NCBI GenBank assembly: GCA_017470505.1
Contig: JAFUYO010000032.1
Span: forward strand, 1-53,678
Source: Butyrivibrio sp.
Lineage (GTDB): Bacteria > Bacillota > Clostridia > Lachnospirales > Lachnospiraceae
Reading direction: 5' to 3'
DNA: 53,678 nt
In this document: positions 52,272 to 53,678 of the stretch, one piece after another
How positions within the stretch are numbered: position 1 is the first letter of the stretch
Layout of the letters: each line of letters opens with the position of its first letter
The notes under the pieces: generated by a model
The model's input: the letters and a program-made list of their open reading frames with translations, nothing else
What the model was told of the DNA's origin: nothing
The model's database searches: none
Made by a program: the position numbers and the translations under genes

Positions 52272-53033
52272 ATGCATACAGGAATAAAGGGAGAACTATT
52301 AAAAATTGAAAATCTGCATTTTTCTTACGAGAGGGGGCAGGAGGTCCTGTCGGGAATAGACCTCTCTGCCCGTGACGGTGAGAGCATAGGCATAATCGGG
52401 TCAAACGGCATCGGGAAGTCAACTCTTATGAAGCTGCTGGTCGGGCTGTACCTAAATTATGAGGGCGTTTTGGAGGTCGCGGGACATCCCGTGAGCAAAA
52501 AGAACTTAAGCCACATAAGGGAGCACGTGGGTTATGTCTTTCAGGATTCGGACAGCCAGCTTTTTTTGTCGACGGTGGAGGAGGACGTTGCCTTCGGGCC
52601 GCAGAACTACGGACTTTCTGATGAGGAAGTAAAAAGGCGCGTCGATGAGGCTCTTAAAAAAGTGCACATAGAGCCGTTAAGAAAGAAGCAGAACTACAAG
52701 CTGTCGGGTGGTGAAAAAAAGCTTGCTTCAATTGCCACAATACTCTCAATGGAGCCTGACATAATAATAATGGATGAGCCGTCGATTGCCCTTGACCCGC
52801 GAAACAGAAGAAATCTCATAACCGTCTTAAACGACATAAAAACGCTCAAGCTCATAACAAGTCACGACCTCGATTTTGTTTATGATACCTGCAACAGAGT
52901 CGTGCTTCTTGACGAGGGCAGGATAATAGCGGACGGCAGGCCGGAGGAGATACTCAGGGACAGAAAGCTTCTTGAGAGCCACGGACTTGAACTGCCTTTA
53001 GGGTTTTCGAGGACCATAATATATACTGAATAA
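52272..53033 (+). CDS. cbiO: ECF transporter ATP-binding protein CbiO
   Basis: A 253-residue ABC ATPase. Walker A GSNGIGKST (residues about 40-48), Q-loop FQDSDSQLF, signature LSGGEKKLASIATIL, Walker B IIIMDEPSIALDP and switch SHDLDF. It drives metal uptake with CbiM and CbiQ. The ATG at 52272 has only a poor ribosome site. It lies 108 bases after cbiQ and ends the transporter operon. Confidence 0.9.
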   Translation: MHTGIKGELLKIENLHFSYERGQEVLSGIDLSARDGESIGIIGSNGIGKSTLMKLLVGLYLNYEGVLEVAGHPVSKKNLSHIREHVGYVFQDSDSQLFLSTVEEDVAFGPQNYGLSDEEVKRRVDEALKKVHIEPLRKKQNYKLSGGEKKLASIATILSMEPDIIIMDEPSIALDPRNRRNLITVLNDIKTLKLITSHDLDFVYDTCNRVVLLDEGRIIADGRPEEILRDRKLLESHGLELPLGFSRTIIYTE

Positions 53034-53089
53034 CGAAATTCTTTTGGGGCTTATGCTAACAAGTAGCTAACAAGTATAATAAAATAGCG

Positions 53090-53118
53090 TTGAGCCTTGT
53101 ACATTAAGATGATAAAAT
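53090..53118 (+). promoter_or_regulatory. Promoter of the second thiolase
   Basis: TTGAGC (53090-53095), 17 bases, TAAAAT (53113-53118). Just upstream GCTAACAAGTA occurs twice in tandem (53054-53075). Confidence 0.5.
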
Positions 53119-53190
53119 AGAAGTGGTAAAATTTGCAATCAGCAGATGAGCCATTTCTTTTTTTATTATAATCGACGGAGGTATGTTTTC

Positions 53191-53678
53191 ATGGCAAGAA
53201 AAGTTGTATTGGCCGGAGCTTGCAGGACAGCTATCGGAACTATGGGAGGAGCTCTTTCAACAACTCCCGCCCCGGCACTTGGAGCAATCGTTATCAAAGA
53301 GGCGCTTAAGAGAGCCGGCGTTAAACCCGAGCAGGTCGATGAAGTATATATGGGATGTGTTATCCAGGCAGGGCTTGGGCAGAATCCCGCAAGACAGTCA
53401 GCCATAAATGCGGGCATTCCTGTAGAAGTTCCCGCAACTACGATCAATGTTCTCTGCGGATCAGGGCTTCACTGCGTTAACCTCGCTGCCAAGCTGATAG
53501 GAATGGGCGATGCGGACATCATCGTCGCAGGCGGAATGGAGAACATGTCAATGGCACCATACCTGATGCAGCAGGGCCGTTACGGATACCGCATGGGTTC
53601 GGGTGAGCTTCAGGATGCGATGATCAAGGACGCTCTCACGGATGCTTTTGGCGGATATCACATGGGCATCACGGCTGA
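53191..53678 (+). CDS. Second acetyl-CoA C-acetyltransferase (thiolase), partial
   Basis: The first 162 codons of a thiolase cut by the right edge. ATG 53191 has GGAGG 11 bases upstream, the same spacing as thl. The sequence runs collinear with Thl ([37 protein letters not shown]) without gaps and has nucleophile C89 in [11 protein letters not shown]. It has its own promoter and is not part of the butyrate operon. It may be a second acetoacetyl-CoA thiolase; what follows is outside the window. Confidence 0.93.
   Translation, partial: MARKVVLAGACRTAIGTMGGALSTTPAPALGAIVIKEALKRAGVKPEQVDEVYMGCVIQAGLGQNPARQSAINAGIPVEVPATTINVLCGSGLHCVNLAAKLIGMGDADIIVAGGMENMSMAPYLMQQGRYGYRMGSGELQDAMIKDALTDAFGGYHMGITA

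Overview
The window looks like chromosomal DNA from an anaerobic butyrate-producing Firmicute of the family Lachnospiraceae, most like Butyrivibrio or Pseudobutyrivibrio. The main reasons are a complete acetyl-CoA to butyryl-CoA operon in the order thl-crt-hbd-bcd-etfB-etfA, strong Gram-positive ribosome binding sites (AGGAGG type) before nearly every gene, two ferredoxin-domain aldo/keto reductases, a GH105 family sugar hydrolase and a chemotaxis receptor. No rRNA, tRNA, CRISPR array, intact insertion sequence or prophage was seen. The genus is inference.

Layout. 1-5.3 kb: an RsiV-like (DUF3298) lipoprotein cut by the left edge, homocysteine synthase metY, an aldo/keto reductase, a small membrane protein and an unrecognised soluble protein. 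5.3-8.2 kb, minus strand: thioredoxin, nadE, and a fused adenylyltransferase/nicotinate phosphoribosyltransferase; the last two can make NAD from nicotinate. 8.3-11.5 kb: a MATE transporter and an AT-rich AAA-like/nuclease-like gene of accessory type. 11.6-16.5 kb: cysteine/methionine block, namely cysK, a LysR regulator and the methionine importer metQNI. 16.8-25.8 kb: larE, an ApbE flavinyltransferase with an odd repeated N-terminus, an EamA permease, a second ferredoxin-type aldo/keto reductase, a carbohydrate-binding-domain lipoprotein, a membrane-anchored spermidine-synthase-like protein and an unknown. 25.9-36.1 kb: an EF-G/TetM-like GTPase fused to a YacP/Rae1-like NYN nuclease domain, a chemotaxis receptor, GH105, an M18 aminopeptidase, an SseB-domain protein and a CheX-like plus CheY-like pair. 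36.2-40.6 kb: an SDR reductase, thioredoxin reductase, an SH3/NlpC-P60 wall hydrolase, a DnaA-box cluster and hpf. 40.7-47 kb: the butyrate operon. 47.8-53.7 kb: an unknown nuclease-like gene, mtnA, a Co/Ni ECF transporter cbiM-cbiQ-cbiO, and the start of a second thiolase.

The spaces between genes are unusually structured. A dispersed inverted-repeat family (ends AGGAACTGTAGC / GCTACAGTTCCT) occurs at six places, nearly always right after a stop codon and often inside an operon. Two long palindromes (17670-17903 and 30580-30811), a compound hairpin region (20285-20450), a 70-bp-period repeat (39531-39650) and intercistronic hairpins within the butyrate operon add to this. The strongest candidates for something new are the GTPase-NYN fusion, the DnaA-box cluster away from any dnaA gene, the stop-codon-hugging repeat family, and the repeated N-terminus of the ApbE protein. 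All functional calls are from reading the sequence; no database search was run.
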